Shown: positions 24,934 through 37,090 of the stretch, piece by piece
Position numbering within the stretch: the first letter of the stretch is position 1
Layout: every line of letters begins with the position of its first letter
From: Tetrahymena thermophila SB210
Taxonomy: Eukaryota > Ciliophora > Oligohymenophorea > Hymenostomatida > Tetrahymenidae
NCBI RefSeq assembly: GCF_000189635.1
Contig: NW_002475996.1
Location: 1-64,000, forward strand
Reading direction: 5' to 3'
Length of the DNA stretch: 64,000 nt
Made by a program: the position numbers and the translations under genes
The notes under the pieces: generated by a model
Told to the model about the DNA's origin: nothing
Database searches by the model: none
What the model saw: only the letters and a program-made list of their open reading frames with translations

Positions 24934-27900
24934 ATTTGATTGTTTTTGTTGATCAAAATGGCTCAACAAAACCTGAATAATTATAAATTCTGTATAGTTT
25001 AACACAAATTTATTGCTTGAATCCAGATAATACATTACAGATTTAGGGTTGGTCAACTTATTTGACTGCTCAAATTCAAGGTCTCACTGATCAATCAATC
25101 GTGTAAATAGTTACTAGTGATAATTAATAATATGTAGCAGATGTTGTAACATAGAATTACATGCATTTCACAACATCATAAATAAGATTACCTTCATAGA
25201 TTCAGATGATAAATGTTGATGGCTAAAATATCCTCAAGACCCCAATTAAATTAATTCAAAATAATGTATAAGTTTCGTTAAGTTTCTTAATAAATACTCA
25301 TCCTGCTGACAGACAGTATTTCTAAATGAAGTTGATTCAATAAAATTAAAATCCTAATTTAATTGTAAAAAATTTGTTTATCAGAATTAAATCCATTCAG
25401 TTTACTGATGAATTAACTTAAGAAGATACTAACACATTCAAATACAAGAAATTTAGCATTATTTAAAATGATGTTGATTTTTATGTGTGCACAAACTAAG
25501 GAAGTTTTATATTATCATTCGGTAATTAATAAGATATGATGTTAACTCCTACAATTTAAATGTTAACTTAGAATAAAAATCCTAAAGCTGGTGACATTTT
25601 ATAGTTTAATATTACTTCTTCTACTTCTAATCTCATTAGTAAAAAATAAGGTTATGCTATGAAAGTTACATGTCAAAACGGCTACAAATAAGCATTCACT
25701 GGTCGTCCTAATGTTGATTAATATTTTTCTTTATCTTCCTAGCAAAATGGAACAGTGTACAGCTTTATATTCCCAACAATTATGCAGAGGTTAAACCCAT
25801 AGAAGGAAACATGCGATATTTCTATTGACATAACTAATATTTAATCTAACTTAATAAAGGAATATAGAGATTAAATGGAGAGCTCTTATTTTAGTTCTGT
25901 ATTTTTAAAAGAGCCAAACATTAGTGAGAATCTTTACTTTAAAGATATTGGAGAAAATATTAAAAGTAATACGCTAATATCATTTAAAGATGCAGTGATT
26001 CCTGAAAGATAGAGAATTTATGTAGAAACATTCTCTCCTAGTGTTATATCGTCTTATGGAAGTGAATAAATAATTATTACAGGTAATAATTTCTTGTTAA
26101 ACGGAAGTGCTATTGATAATATAACTGTTAAGCTTTTAGGTGTAAGTTGTGAAGTTTAAAGTGTGAATAATACTCAAATAGTTTGCATTTCAGGACCTAA
26201 AACTAGAATTGATCCTTTGGAAAAAACTTAGGTATTGATTGGTAACTCTGAAGCTTTGCTGTTAAGTCATGTTGCTTATTCAATTGATCTTAAGGAAAAT
26301 ACTTAGCTAGAAAATTATTTTGTAAATGGGTGTAAGATCAATGTTCCATATAACTATGTTCTTAATGTAGATCTTGGTAAATTCTAAGGCGATGAATTAA
26401 ATTTCTTTAATGTGAATGTTGATGAATAACTTATCTTTAGAAGTTATAGAGACTTAAATGTTACTTTCAAAATGTTTTAAGGATTGGGATAAGTAAGCTT
26501 TGGTACTATCGATTAGAGATTTAATTCAAATTGTAAAATTTTTATTAATTAATAAAATGATGTCAAGCTGAGCTCTTATGGAAAAAACATTGAAAATTAT
26601 TCATACACTTTAGTGAACAGTCTTGAAACATAACAAAATTTGATTGAAGTTTAAGAAAGCTAAGTCCAACTTAAAAAAGGAAACAAAATCATGGTATTGG
26701 CTACAACCTAAGAAGAAAGAAACGAAGAATATATTGTTGAATCGGTGAAATATAACAAAATATACCTTTCAACAAACATATAAACAAGACATTAAAATAC
26801 ATAAGAAACCATCAACTAGCAAAATGGAGATTCTTATTTATTCAGTGTTTAAGTTCCAATAATTTAAATAGATAGAAACATTTAAATTGAAGGCTTTTAA
26901 CTCTAATTCTAAGATTTGTACGATACTAAAGTAGTGGTGAATTAATTTAGTTCAAATAAAGTTTTCAAATCCTTTATTAAATTAAATTAAGAAACCTATA
27001 TCACATTTACAAATATGACTTCTAGTGTTTTATAATCAAACTTTACTCATTTAGCATATGACAGAGAATACATTAACAACTTTTTCATTAGTGAGAATAA
27101 CTAGTGTAAAATAACTCTCACAAGAAGTGGTAAATTTAATAACAATTTTTCCTAGTGCAATGTCTAAATTCTTAATATTGACGATAGGACTCAAGTAAAT
27201 GAAATTTAAGAAGTGTAAAACAATATCTTTGCTACTACTTAAACTTGCTTAAATGTAAGATATCCCTATAAGCTCGTAATGAAAGATAATGTTTGTTTGT
27301 CAGTTTAATACTTTACTAACTTTTTTTACCTTCATACAATTTAATCAGAAGGAATAGCATTTGTTGCTTTAGACATTAGATAAGCCTTGGTTCTTTATTA
27401 ATTTGATCCTACTTAAGAGGTTTCACATGAAGTATTTTCTGTCTAACCACAACAATCAAACAATACAAAGATTTTGATTGCTGCAAACAGTGTTAAAAAC
27501 CAAAACAAAAATACTCCTGCCTTATTCATCAATAATATCCCTCTTAATTATTACTCAATGTTTAATTTTTACAACTTTGAATTAATAGGATTCAATGAAA
27601 ATAACACACCAATCTAATATCAATATGTCGATAATTAGAATAATGCTAATTAAAATTTTATATCAATTTGTGAATTTTATAATTTCAAGTCAGATTTTTT
27701 GAAGAAGACTGTGCTATTTAATGACACAAATTCAGATCTTCAAAAAGGATTAGCTTTGATAGACAAAGATGGAAGTTTAACTGGAAAGGTCTAATCTATA
27801 TTATCTTCAAATATTGTTAGACCTGATTTAAATTGCCAGATCAATGAATAAAAATTATAAAGCTGCTCTCCTCTTATCGGTGTCATGTATGTAAACCCTG

Positions 27901-28283
27901 ACGTTGATTACTATTGCAAAAATATTTAAAATGCAGATTTAAAAGTCATACCAAGCGAAACATAATTTATCCCAAACATAACATAAACAACTCAAGTTTT
28001 TGTTACATAATTGTAATAAACTTTTTCATTTAGATTTGTTAAAAAATTAACAGGAGAGGAATTTATACCATGCAGATTTAATTTAGAACAAAGATATTTA
28101 GCAGATTCTAATTTAGGCTTTATAGCAAAATACTCAGTAGACACAAAGAATATCTCTAGCATAACTATATATAAATATTAATGGCAGTATATTAGGGATT
28201 TCGAAATATTGTTACCCCTCTTTTCTTTTTCTCTGAATAGATCTATTTCATAATAATTAATATCCAAAAAACGGAATTTTTGA
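24934..28283 (+). pseudogene. truncated duplicate of the IPT/G8 (fibrocystin-L-like) gene
   Basis: Seen: homology to the complete gene starts abruptly at 24934 (matching 31252) and ends at about 28196 (matching about 34509). It covers about residues 290-1375 of that protein. The signal peptide, the first two IPT domains and the authentic C-terminus are missing. The frame is nevertheless open for more than 1,080 codons, with differences in multiples of three and mostly conservative substitutions. It keeps the third IPT domain (SSYGSEQIIITGNNFLLNG) and the G8-like region. Past the breakpoint it reads about 30 unrelated residues to TGA 28281-28283. No in-frame ATG was found near the left breakpoint. 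Inference: a young non-functional partial duplicate, or one kept open by gene conversion. A functional product spliced to an unseen 5' exon is possible. Confidence 0.7.
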
Positions 28284-28293
28284 ATGGTATCTT

Positions 28294-29850
28294 GCTATAT
28301 ATTAAATATAAATCGATAATAAATTAATTAATTCATCCTATTAAATATTAAAATTTATTTGGGTTATATAGACACTTATGTTTAATTAATTTTTGTAAAA
28401 AGCAAAATTCTTCTTAAAAACCCTTAAAAAAAACAGTTCTAATTTATTTAAAATCAATAGACATTTACATTCATAAGTAAACAACACCCTACCAATTTAA
28501 AATCAGAAACTATTAAAAATGATTAAGAAATGCTAAAAACTAACTTATTAAATAAAATACATGAAATTTTTATATAAATAAGCTAAAAATGTTGATAGTA
28601 TTTATTTTATTTTGTTAAGACTGTTCTAAAAGATCAAATAATTTGTTCATAGATGCTTTTAATTAAAAAGCAGAACATTAGATATGAAATTAGATAAAAT
28701 AAAACTTTGACTATTAAATTAATCCATACTTTATTAGATAAACTCAGATAAAAGATTCTTTTATATTTTAGCATTTTTATTTTAATTTCTTTATTTCTGT
28801 TTATCTATTTTTATATTTTAGCTTTTAGCATGAATAATTTAAATCGGAGTTTTCGAATTTTGTTGAAATTTTTGAATTGTGTGTGTATCTAGATTTATCT
28901 AATCAGAAAATATTCAGAAATAGCTAAATAAAATAGTTAAATATAATCCACTCTCAATTTAATCAAGAAAATAGAAAATACTTAATAAATTAATCTATTT
29001 GAATATTTGAATGATCTAAGGAAAATCTATTCTGAATAAACTTGATAAACTTCTTGAAATACAATATGTGATTAAAATATACAATTAAAATATGATTTTA
29101 AATAAATTGGTTCCATATATAAAAGTTAATTAACTCATCATTATCATTAATTGTTTTAACTAAGTATTCATTTTTATTAAGACTATTTAGTTTTTTCTTA
29201 TAAAAGCAAATCGCAGTTCGATTTATTTAATATGATCTCTCTCTAATTACAATAATATTTGAATATCAACTTTAGATTCTATAATAAAATAAATAAATTC
29301 TCAATTTTATAATACTCTCAACTTTATATAGCTAAAAACAAATTATTAAATAAAGTAAAAAATATTTATTTTTTCATTTATTGTGAAAGTTTTATATAGT
29401 TTTAAATAATTAAGATTGTATTTAACATGAAATATTCTCTCTGTGATATGATTGATTTAAATGATTGAATTGAGTGCTATTAGTTCAATTTTTCCCTTAT
29501 AACTCTAAAATTGATTTATGATAACTAATTTAATCACTGAACTTTACTATTTATTCTTCATCTATCTAATAAATAGAGTTTGATATTGATTTATTCTAAA
29601 TTAATTGATAAATTAAATTATTTAATTCGATCTTCTTCTCCTTTTATAAGAAACGATTTTTTATCAATTTTAATAAGGAATACTTACACTTTTTTGTTTA
29701 ATAAAATTGATTTTTATGTTTAAATTAATAAATAAAATACTTAATAATATTCATTTTATTATTAAATGAAATATAATCGATATATATCACCATACTATAC
29801 TGTATATTTTTTTAAATTTTACTAATTTAGTAAAAGTAAATTTTTAAATT
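28294..29850. repeat. right copy of the duplicated non-coding segment (pair with 22738-24340)
   Basis: Upstream flank of the complete IPT/G8 gene. It aligns with 22738-24340 from the shared ATATTAAATATAAATC start to the shared TTTACTAATTTAGTAAA end. It probably carries the promoter of the intact gene. Confidence 0.85.
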
Positions 29851-30232
29851 GATATTTTTTAATATCTAATTTAAAAAGAAATTTTACTTTCATATCAAAT
29901 CAATAAAAAAGGGAGGAATTATGGTTTTTAATCTTCTTCTAAATAAGATATTAATTAAGGATTTTTGATTAAATTAAAGTTTCTTGTAAAAAAGAAATCA
30001 ATAAAAAGATAATAAATTATTGATTTTATTCAATCTTTTTCTTATCAATAGAAATAGATTAATTAATTATCAGATAACATCAGTTACAATTATAATTTAT
30101 TAAATGTAACTCATTTGGATACTTTGTATCATAAATGAAAATGTTAGGTATAATTCATTTAAATTCGAGGGATGTTTCTGTCTGATTGGTAATAAATAAT
30201 AAAATTAAAGATATAAAATAACAATAAAAAAA

Positions 30233-33200
30233 ATGAGAAATCATAAATATACTAAAAGACTAGTAATAGGACTTCTCCTATTACTTTCAGTTTAGGGTAT
30301 TTATTTTACTACTTTCATTTTATTTCAAATTTATTAAATCATAAAATTTTATCAATAGCTCAATTTTTAAAGAATGCTTCAAATAATCACGAATCTCAGA
30401 GGAGTGATATTAGATTACTCTAGTCTTCTGTGTCTATTAAGCCAAGTGAAGTTTCTTCATTTGCACCAACTCATATAACTTTTAATGGAATTGCTTAACC
30501 TCAAGACATCACAAAAATTGAATTGTTTAATTCTTTGTCTACAATTCAACTTGAAATTGTAAAAAGATATTCAAATTCTGTTTTAGTAAAGCTTGAAAGA
30601 GGTAAAAATATTTGTATTTTTTAATATTATAAATCAATTAATAAACTAAAATTTCAATTATAAAATAATTTTATTTTTATTTATTATTTAGGGAGTTAAG
30701 GAAGATTCAGAGGTAGAATCACTTTTACTGATGAATCATATATTGAGACAATAAACAAGATTGATATCAACGCTAAAATAGACTCTATTTATCCTATGTA
30801 AGGAAATTACTAAGGAGGAGTACTACTGACTATTCAAGGTTCTCGTTTTGGTAACTTAGATTCAGATACTGAAGTTCTTATTGGAGAAGTCCCTTGTGCA
30901 ATTATTACTTACAACGATAGCTAAATTGAATGTGTTACATAACCAGCTTGGAAATTAATGAATTAAAAGAGAAATCTAGTTTTAAAAAGAAAATCTGTTG
31001 TAATCTCTTCTGATACACCCTTAAACACAGAATTTACATTCATTTCTGTCAAATAATAACCAATTATTAATAGAATTCTAAGTAGTAGTGGATAAATATA
31101 CAGAGGCTCTACTGTTAATATTGAGGGTACAAATCTATTCGCAGAAAACCTTTAAACTTAATTGTTCATTGGAAATGATAAAATCTCATTTTAAAGAACA
31201 GAAACAGGTTTATCATTTGTAGTTCCATAAATAATTACCAACCAAGCAAATTATTTGATTGTTTTTGTTGATCAAAATGGCTCAACAAAACCTGAATAAT
31301 TATAAATTTTGTATAGTTTAACACAAATTTATTGCTTGAATCCAGATAACACATTACAGATTTAGGGTTGGTCAACTTATTTGACTGCTCAAATTCAAGG
31401 TCTCACTGATCAATCAATCGTGTAAATAGTTACTAGTGATGATAAATATTATGTAGCAGATATTGTCACATAGAATTATATGCAAATCACATAAATGCCA
31501 ACAGTTTCATAGATTCAAATGATAAATGTTGATGGCTAAAATATCCTCTAGTCCCCAATTAAATTAATTCAAAATAATGCCTAAGTTTCGTTGAATTTCT
31601 TAATAAATACTCATCCTGCTGATAGCAAGTATTTCTAGATGAAGTTGATTCAATAAAATTAAAACCCAAATTTAATTGTAAAAAATTTGTTAATCAGAAT
31701 TAAATCTGTTCAGTTTACTGATGAATTAACTTAAGAAGACACAAACACATTCAAATACAAGAAATTTAGCTTTATTTAAAATGATGTTGATTTTTATGTG
31801 TGCACAAACTAAGGAAGTTTTATATACACATATAATGGCAATTAATAAGATATTAATTTAACACCTACAATTTAAATGTTAACTTAAAATAAAAATCCTA
31901 AAGCTGGAGATATTTTCTAGTTTAATATTACTTCCTCTACTTCTAATCTCATTAGTAAAAAATATGGTTATGCTATGAAAATTATTTGTCAAAATGGCTA
32001 CAAATATCAATACTATAATAATTATCTTGATTATTATTATTCTTTATCTTCCTAGTAAAATGGAACAGTGTACAACTTTGTATTCCCAACAATTATGCAG
32101 AGGTTAAACCCATAAAAGGAAACTTGCGATATATCTATTGAAATAATTAATGTTTAGTCTAACTTAATAAAGGAATATAGAGATGAATTTGAGAGCTCTT
32201 AATTTATTTCTTCGTTTTTAAAAGAGCTCAACACTAATATTGATGATTTTAACTTTAGAGATATTGGAAAATAAATTAAAAGCACTACGCTTATATCATT
32301 TGAAGATGCAGTGACTCCTACAAGATAGAGAATTTATGTAGAAACATTCTCTCCTAGTGTTATATCGTCTTATGGAAGTGAATAAATAATTATTACAGGA
32401 AATAATTTCTTGTTAAACGGAAACGCAATTGATAATATAGCTGTTAAGCTTTTAGGTGTAAGCTGTGAAGTTTAAAGTGTGAATAATACTCAAATAGTTT
32501 GCATTTCAGGACCTAAAACTAGAATTGATCCTTTGGAAAAAACTTAGGTAATGATTGGTAACTCTGAAGCTTTGCTGTTAAGTCATGTTGCTTATTCAAT
32601 TGATCTTAAGGAAAATACTTAGCTAGAAAAGTATTTTGTAAATGGGTATAAGATCAATGTTCCATATAACTATGTTCTTAATGTAGATCTTGGTAAATTC
32701 TAAGGCGATGAATTAAATTTCTTTTATGTGAATGTTAATGAATAACTCATCTTTAGAAGTTATAGAGACTTAAATGTTACTTTCAAAATGTTTTAAGGGT
32801 TGGGATAGATAAGCTTTGGTACTATCGATTAGAGATTTAATTCAAATTGTAAAATTTTTATTAACTAATAAAATGATGTCAAGCTGAGCTCTTATGGAAA
32901 AAACATTGAAAATTATTCATACACTTTAGTGAACAGTCTTGAAACATAACAAAATTTGATAGAAGTTTAAGAAAGCTAAGTCTAGCTTAAAAAAGGAAAC
33001 AAAATCATGGTATTGGCTACAACCTAAGAAGAAAGAAACGAAGAATATATTGTTGAATCGGTGAAATATAACAAAATATACCTTTCAACAAACATATAAA
33101 CAAGACATTAAAATACATAAGAAACCATCAACTATAAAAATGGAGATTCTTATTTATTCAGTGTTTAAGTTCCAATAATTTAAATTGATAGAAACATTTA

Positions 33201-34656
33201 AATTGAAGGCTTTTAACTGTAATTCTAAGATTTGTACGATACTAAAGTAGTGGCGAATATGTATGATTCAAATAATGTTATCTAATCCTTTATTAAATTA
33301 AATAAAGATACCAATATCTCATATAGAAATATGACTTCTAGTGTTTTATAATCAAACTTTAAACACTTGGCTTTTGGTAGAGAAAATATTAAAAATATTT
33401 TCATTAGTGAGAATAACTAGTGTAAAATAACTCTCACAAAAAGTGGTAAATTTAATAACAATTTTTCCTAGTGCAATGTCTAAATTCTTAATACTAACGA
33501 TAAGAATCTAACAAATGAAGTGTAAGAAATGTAAAACAATATCTTTGCTACTACTTAAACTTGCTTAAATGTAAGATATCCCTATAAACTCGTAATGAAA
33601 GATAATGTTTGTTTGTCAGTTTAATACTTTACTAACTTTTTTTACCTTCATACAATTTAATCAGAAGGAATAGCATTTGTTGCTTTAGACATTAGATAAG
33701 CCTTGGTTCTTTATTAATTTGATCCTACTTAAGAGGTTTCACATGAAGTATTTTCTGTCTAACCACAACAATCAAACAATACAAAGATTTTGATTGCCGC
33801 AAACAGTGTTAAAAACCAAAACAAAAATACTCCTGCCTTATTCATCAATAATATCCCTCTTAATTATTACTCAATGTTTAATTTTTACAACTTTGAATTA
33901 ATAGGATTCAATGAAAATAGCACACCTATCTAATATCAATATGTCGATAATTAGAATAATGCTAATTAAAACTTTATATCAATTTGTGACTTTTATAATT
34001 TCAAATCAGATACATTTAATTAGACTATGCTATTTAATGACACAAATTCAGATCTTCAAAAGGGATTAGCTTTGATAGATAAAGATGGAAGTTTAACTGG
34101 AAAGGTCTAATCTATATTATCTTCAAATATTGTTAGACCTGATTTAAATTGCCAGATGAATGAATAAAAATTATAAAGCTGCTCACCTCTTATTGGTGTC
34201 ATGTCTATAAACCCCGATGTTGATTACTATTGTAAAAATATTAAAAATGCAGATTTAAAAGTCATACCAAGCGAAACATAATTTATCCCAAACATAACAT
34301 AAACAACTCAAGTTTTTGTTACATAATTGTAATAAACTTTTTCATTTAGATTTGTTAAAAAATTAACAGGAGAGGAATTTATACCATGCAGATTTAATTT
34401 ATAACAAAGATATTTAGCAGATTCTAATTTAGGCTTTATAGCAAAATACTCAGTAGACACAAAGAATATTTCTAGCATAACTATATATAAATATTAATGG
34501 CAGTTTATATAAACATCTGCCTCTAATAAAGAGCTAGAAGTTGCTAATTGCTCTCATGGAGATTATTTTATCCAACCTGATGGAATTTAAATTTGTATTA
34601 AGAGTGAAAAAGGCAACTTCTTTAAAATAGTTGTTAGCATATAATCTAAAATATGA
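30233..34656 (+). CDS. secreted IPT/TIG + G8-domain protein, fibrocystin-L (PKHD1L1)-like
   Basis: Seen: exons 30233-30296, 30359-30601 and 30692-34656 give 1423 residues and a TGA. The N-terminus (KRLVIGLLLLLSVQA) is a classic signal peptide. IPT/TIG domain 1 is at about 130-215 (IYPMQGNYQGGVLLTIQGSR, VPCAII, IECVTQP). Domain 2 is at about 226-300 (GQIYRGSTVNIEGTNLF). Domain 3 is at about 648-715 (SSYGSEQIIITGNNFLLNG, ISGP). At about 750-910 the order VLNVDL, ISFGTID, LKKGNKIMVLATTQEERNEE and KIYLSTNIQTRH matches the G8 domain and the beta-helix lead-in of the PKHD1/PKHD1L1/CEMIP/TMEM2 group. No C-terminal membrane segment is clear, so it may be secreted or attached otherwise. Known: relatives are cilium- or stereocilium-associated surface proteins. 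The ciliate role is inference. A truncated duplicate lies upstream. Confidence 0.85.
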
Positions 34657-35299
34657 TATAAAAGTATTATAAATAAATATGTGTTTGATGTTTGTTGTTT
34701 TTTAAAAAATAATTTTCATTCATTTTAAAAATAAATTTATATTACCTTTTTTAATGCTAATTACCAATAAAAAAATATTGAATATTAAAAATAAAAAATC
34801 AAATCATGTTATTATTTAAATATTATTTTTTTAAATCATTAAGTAGCAATTATGATAATTTATAAAAGTTTCATTAAAATAGAAAATTTAAATTAGCTTT
34901 TGTAGACTGAATAATCTAATATTTCTAATCTAGGTATTAAAGTATGATGAGCTGTATAGCACCATATTTTAATACCTAAATTATGTTTAATTTAAAATAA
35001 AAAAAAATAAACCAGAATATTTATGAAAAAGTAAAATCATAAAACATTAAAATTCATAATTGAATATAATATTTAAATATATACTATATAATGTGCTCAA
35101 ATACAATATTCAATATTTTTTTTACATTTTTAAGGGTTTTCATTAAAACCATACCTCAGTACAAAATACTGGAATCAGCACGGTATGAGGTTTAGAGGTT
35201 ATATGGTAAATATTAGTGAGGAAATTGAAAATTAATTAAATCCTGTAATTGATTTTCATTCTTTTTTTGAAATTGATAAATATTTTTTATCAAAAATTC
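34657..35299. other. intergenic stretch with two foldback sequences
   Basis: No gene is supported. It holds a 16-bp stem hairpin at 34931-34978 and a weaker inverted structure at about 35148-35208 (ACCATA...TATGGT, with an inner CAGTA/TACTG stem at 35156-35170). Confidence 0.6.
34931..34978. repeat. long perfect-looking hairpin
   Basis: The left arm TAGGTATTAAAGTATG (34931-34946) pairs with CATATTTTAATACCTA (34963-34978). There is one non-Watson-Crick position, which would be G-U in RNA. The 16-nt loop itself contains GCT/AGC. The element lies about 275 bp after the TGA of the IPT/G8 gene. It could be a small foldback element or a transcript 3' structure. Confidence 0.7.
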
Positions 35300-36850
35300 A
35301 AATGAGAGTTATTTAATAAGTAAATTATTAATAAAGATAAGTTTTTAACAAAAAATATCCTCTTTAGTGGAATTTAATTCAATTTAATAGTCTTGAATGA
35401 TATTTGAAAGAAGAAAAATATATTTAGAAAGGAATTTACTTATTTTACAAATTTTCGCAATAACATTGATAAAATTGATAGAAACAATAAATTATTAAAA
35501 AAAGATAAGTTTTTGACAAAAAATTTCCTCTTTAGTGGAATTTAATTTAATTAAGTAAATTATTATAAAAAGAGAGGTTTTTTACTAAAAAAATTAGTAA
35601 TTAAAAGTTTTGAAAGAAGAAAAATATATTTAGAAAGGAATTTACTTATTTATCAAATTTTCGCAATAAAATTGATAATATTCATAGAAACAACAAATTA
35701 TTAAAAAAAGATAGGTCTTTAACAAAAAATGTCCCCTTTTAGTGGAATTTAATTTAATTATGTAAATTATTAGAAAAGAGAGGTTTTTAACTAAAAAAAT
35801 TCCTCTTTAGTGTAATTTAATTTAATTAAAATTAGTAATTAAGAGTTTTGATAGGTATTTGAAAGAAGAAAAATATATTGAGAAAGGAATTTATTTATCA
35901 AACAAATTTGCGCAATAAAATTGATAATATTGATAGAAACAATAAATTATTAAAATAAGATAGGTTTATTACAAAAAATGTCCTCTTGAAAGGAATTTAA
36001 TTTAATTAAAATTAGTAATTAACAGTTTTAAAAGATATTTGAAAGAAAAATATATATATATATATATTTAGAAAGGAATTTACTTACTTATTTATTTAAC
36101 AAATTTTCACAATAAAATTGATAATATTGATAGAAACAATAAATTATTAAAAAATGAGAGGATTCTATCTAAAAAATTCCTCTTTAGTGGGAATTTAATT
36201 TAATTAAAATTAGAAATTAACAGTTTTGAAAGATATTTGAAAGAAGAAAAATATATTTAGAAAGGAATTTACTTGTCTAACAAATTTGTGTAATAAAATT
36301 GATAGAAACAATAAATTATTAAAAAAAGAGAGGTGTTTATCAAAAAAAAATTCCTCTTTAGTGGGAATTTAATTTAATTAAAATTAGAAATTAACAGTTT
36401 TGAAAGATATTAGAAAGAAGAAAAATATATTTAGAAAGGAATTTACTTTTATAACAAATTTGCGCAATAAAATTGATAGAAACAATAAATTATTAAAAAA
36501 AGAGAGGTTTTCATCTAAAAAAACTCCTCTTTAGTGGAATTTAATTTAATTAAAATTAGGATTAAGAGTTTTTAAAGATATTAGAAAGAAGAAAATATAT
36601 TGAGAAAGGAATTTACTTATCTAATAAATTTGCGCAATTAAATTGATAATATTGATAGAAACAATAAATTATTAAAAAAAGATAGGTTTTTAACAAAAAA
36701 TTTCCTCTTGAAAGGAATTTAATTTAATTAAAATTAGTAATTAATAGTTATAAAAGATATTTGAAAGAACAAAAAATATATATATTTAGAAAGGAATTTA
36801 CTAACTTATTTAACAATTTTTTTCAATAAATATGATAACATCGATACAAA
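35300..36850. repeat. intergenic tandem array, ~8 copies of a 175-250-bp unit
   Basis: Each unit carries in order: TTGATAGAAACAATAAATTA, an AAAAGAGAGGTTTT-like tract, a hairpin, TTTAATTTAATTAAAATTAG, GAAAGAAGAAAAATATAT, and GAAAGGAATTTACTTATTTA. The last block recurs near 35437, 35634, 35883, 36074, 36262, 36436, 36613 and 36790. The hairpin usually reads AATTCC-TCTTTAGT-GGAATT. In a few units (near 35985 and 36705) the loop is changed to CTTGAA while the TTCC/GGAA stem is kept. The array is non-coding in all frames examined. Confidence 0.85.
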
Positions 36851-37051
36851 TTATTTTTATCAAAGATGTTAAGTTTTTTATTTATATATTAAGTTTTTTA
36901 TTAGTTAATTATTTATTTATTTATTTTGAGGCTTTCTTTATTTCTAACTATTTATATTTATAAATATTGATATTCATCATTCAATTAAAAGTTAATGATT
37001 TATATAATTAATTTAAATAAACTATTATAATTATCTATTTATTATTATTAT

Positions 37052-37052
37052 T

Positions 37053-37087
<35 letters not shown>

Positions 37088-37090
37088 TTT
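37052..37090. repeat. TTTA microsatellite at the 3' end of the flippase gene
   Basis: About nine TTTA units lie directly after (minus strand) the TGA of the P4-ATPase gene. Confidence 0.9.
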
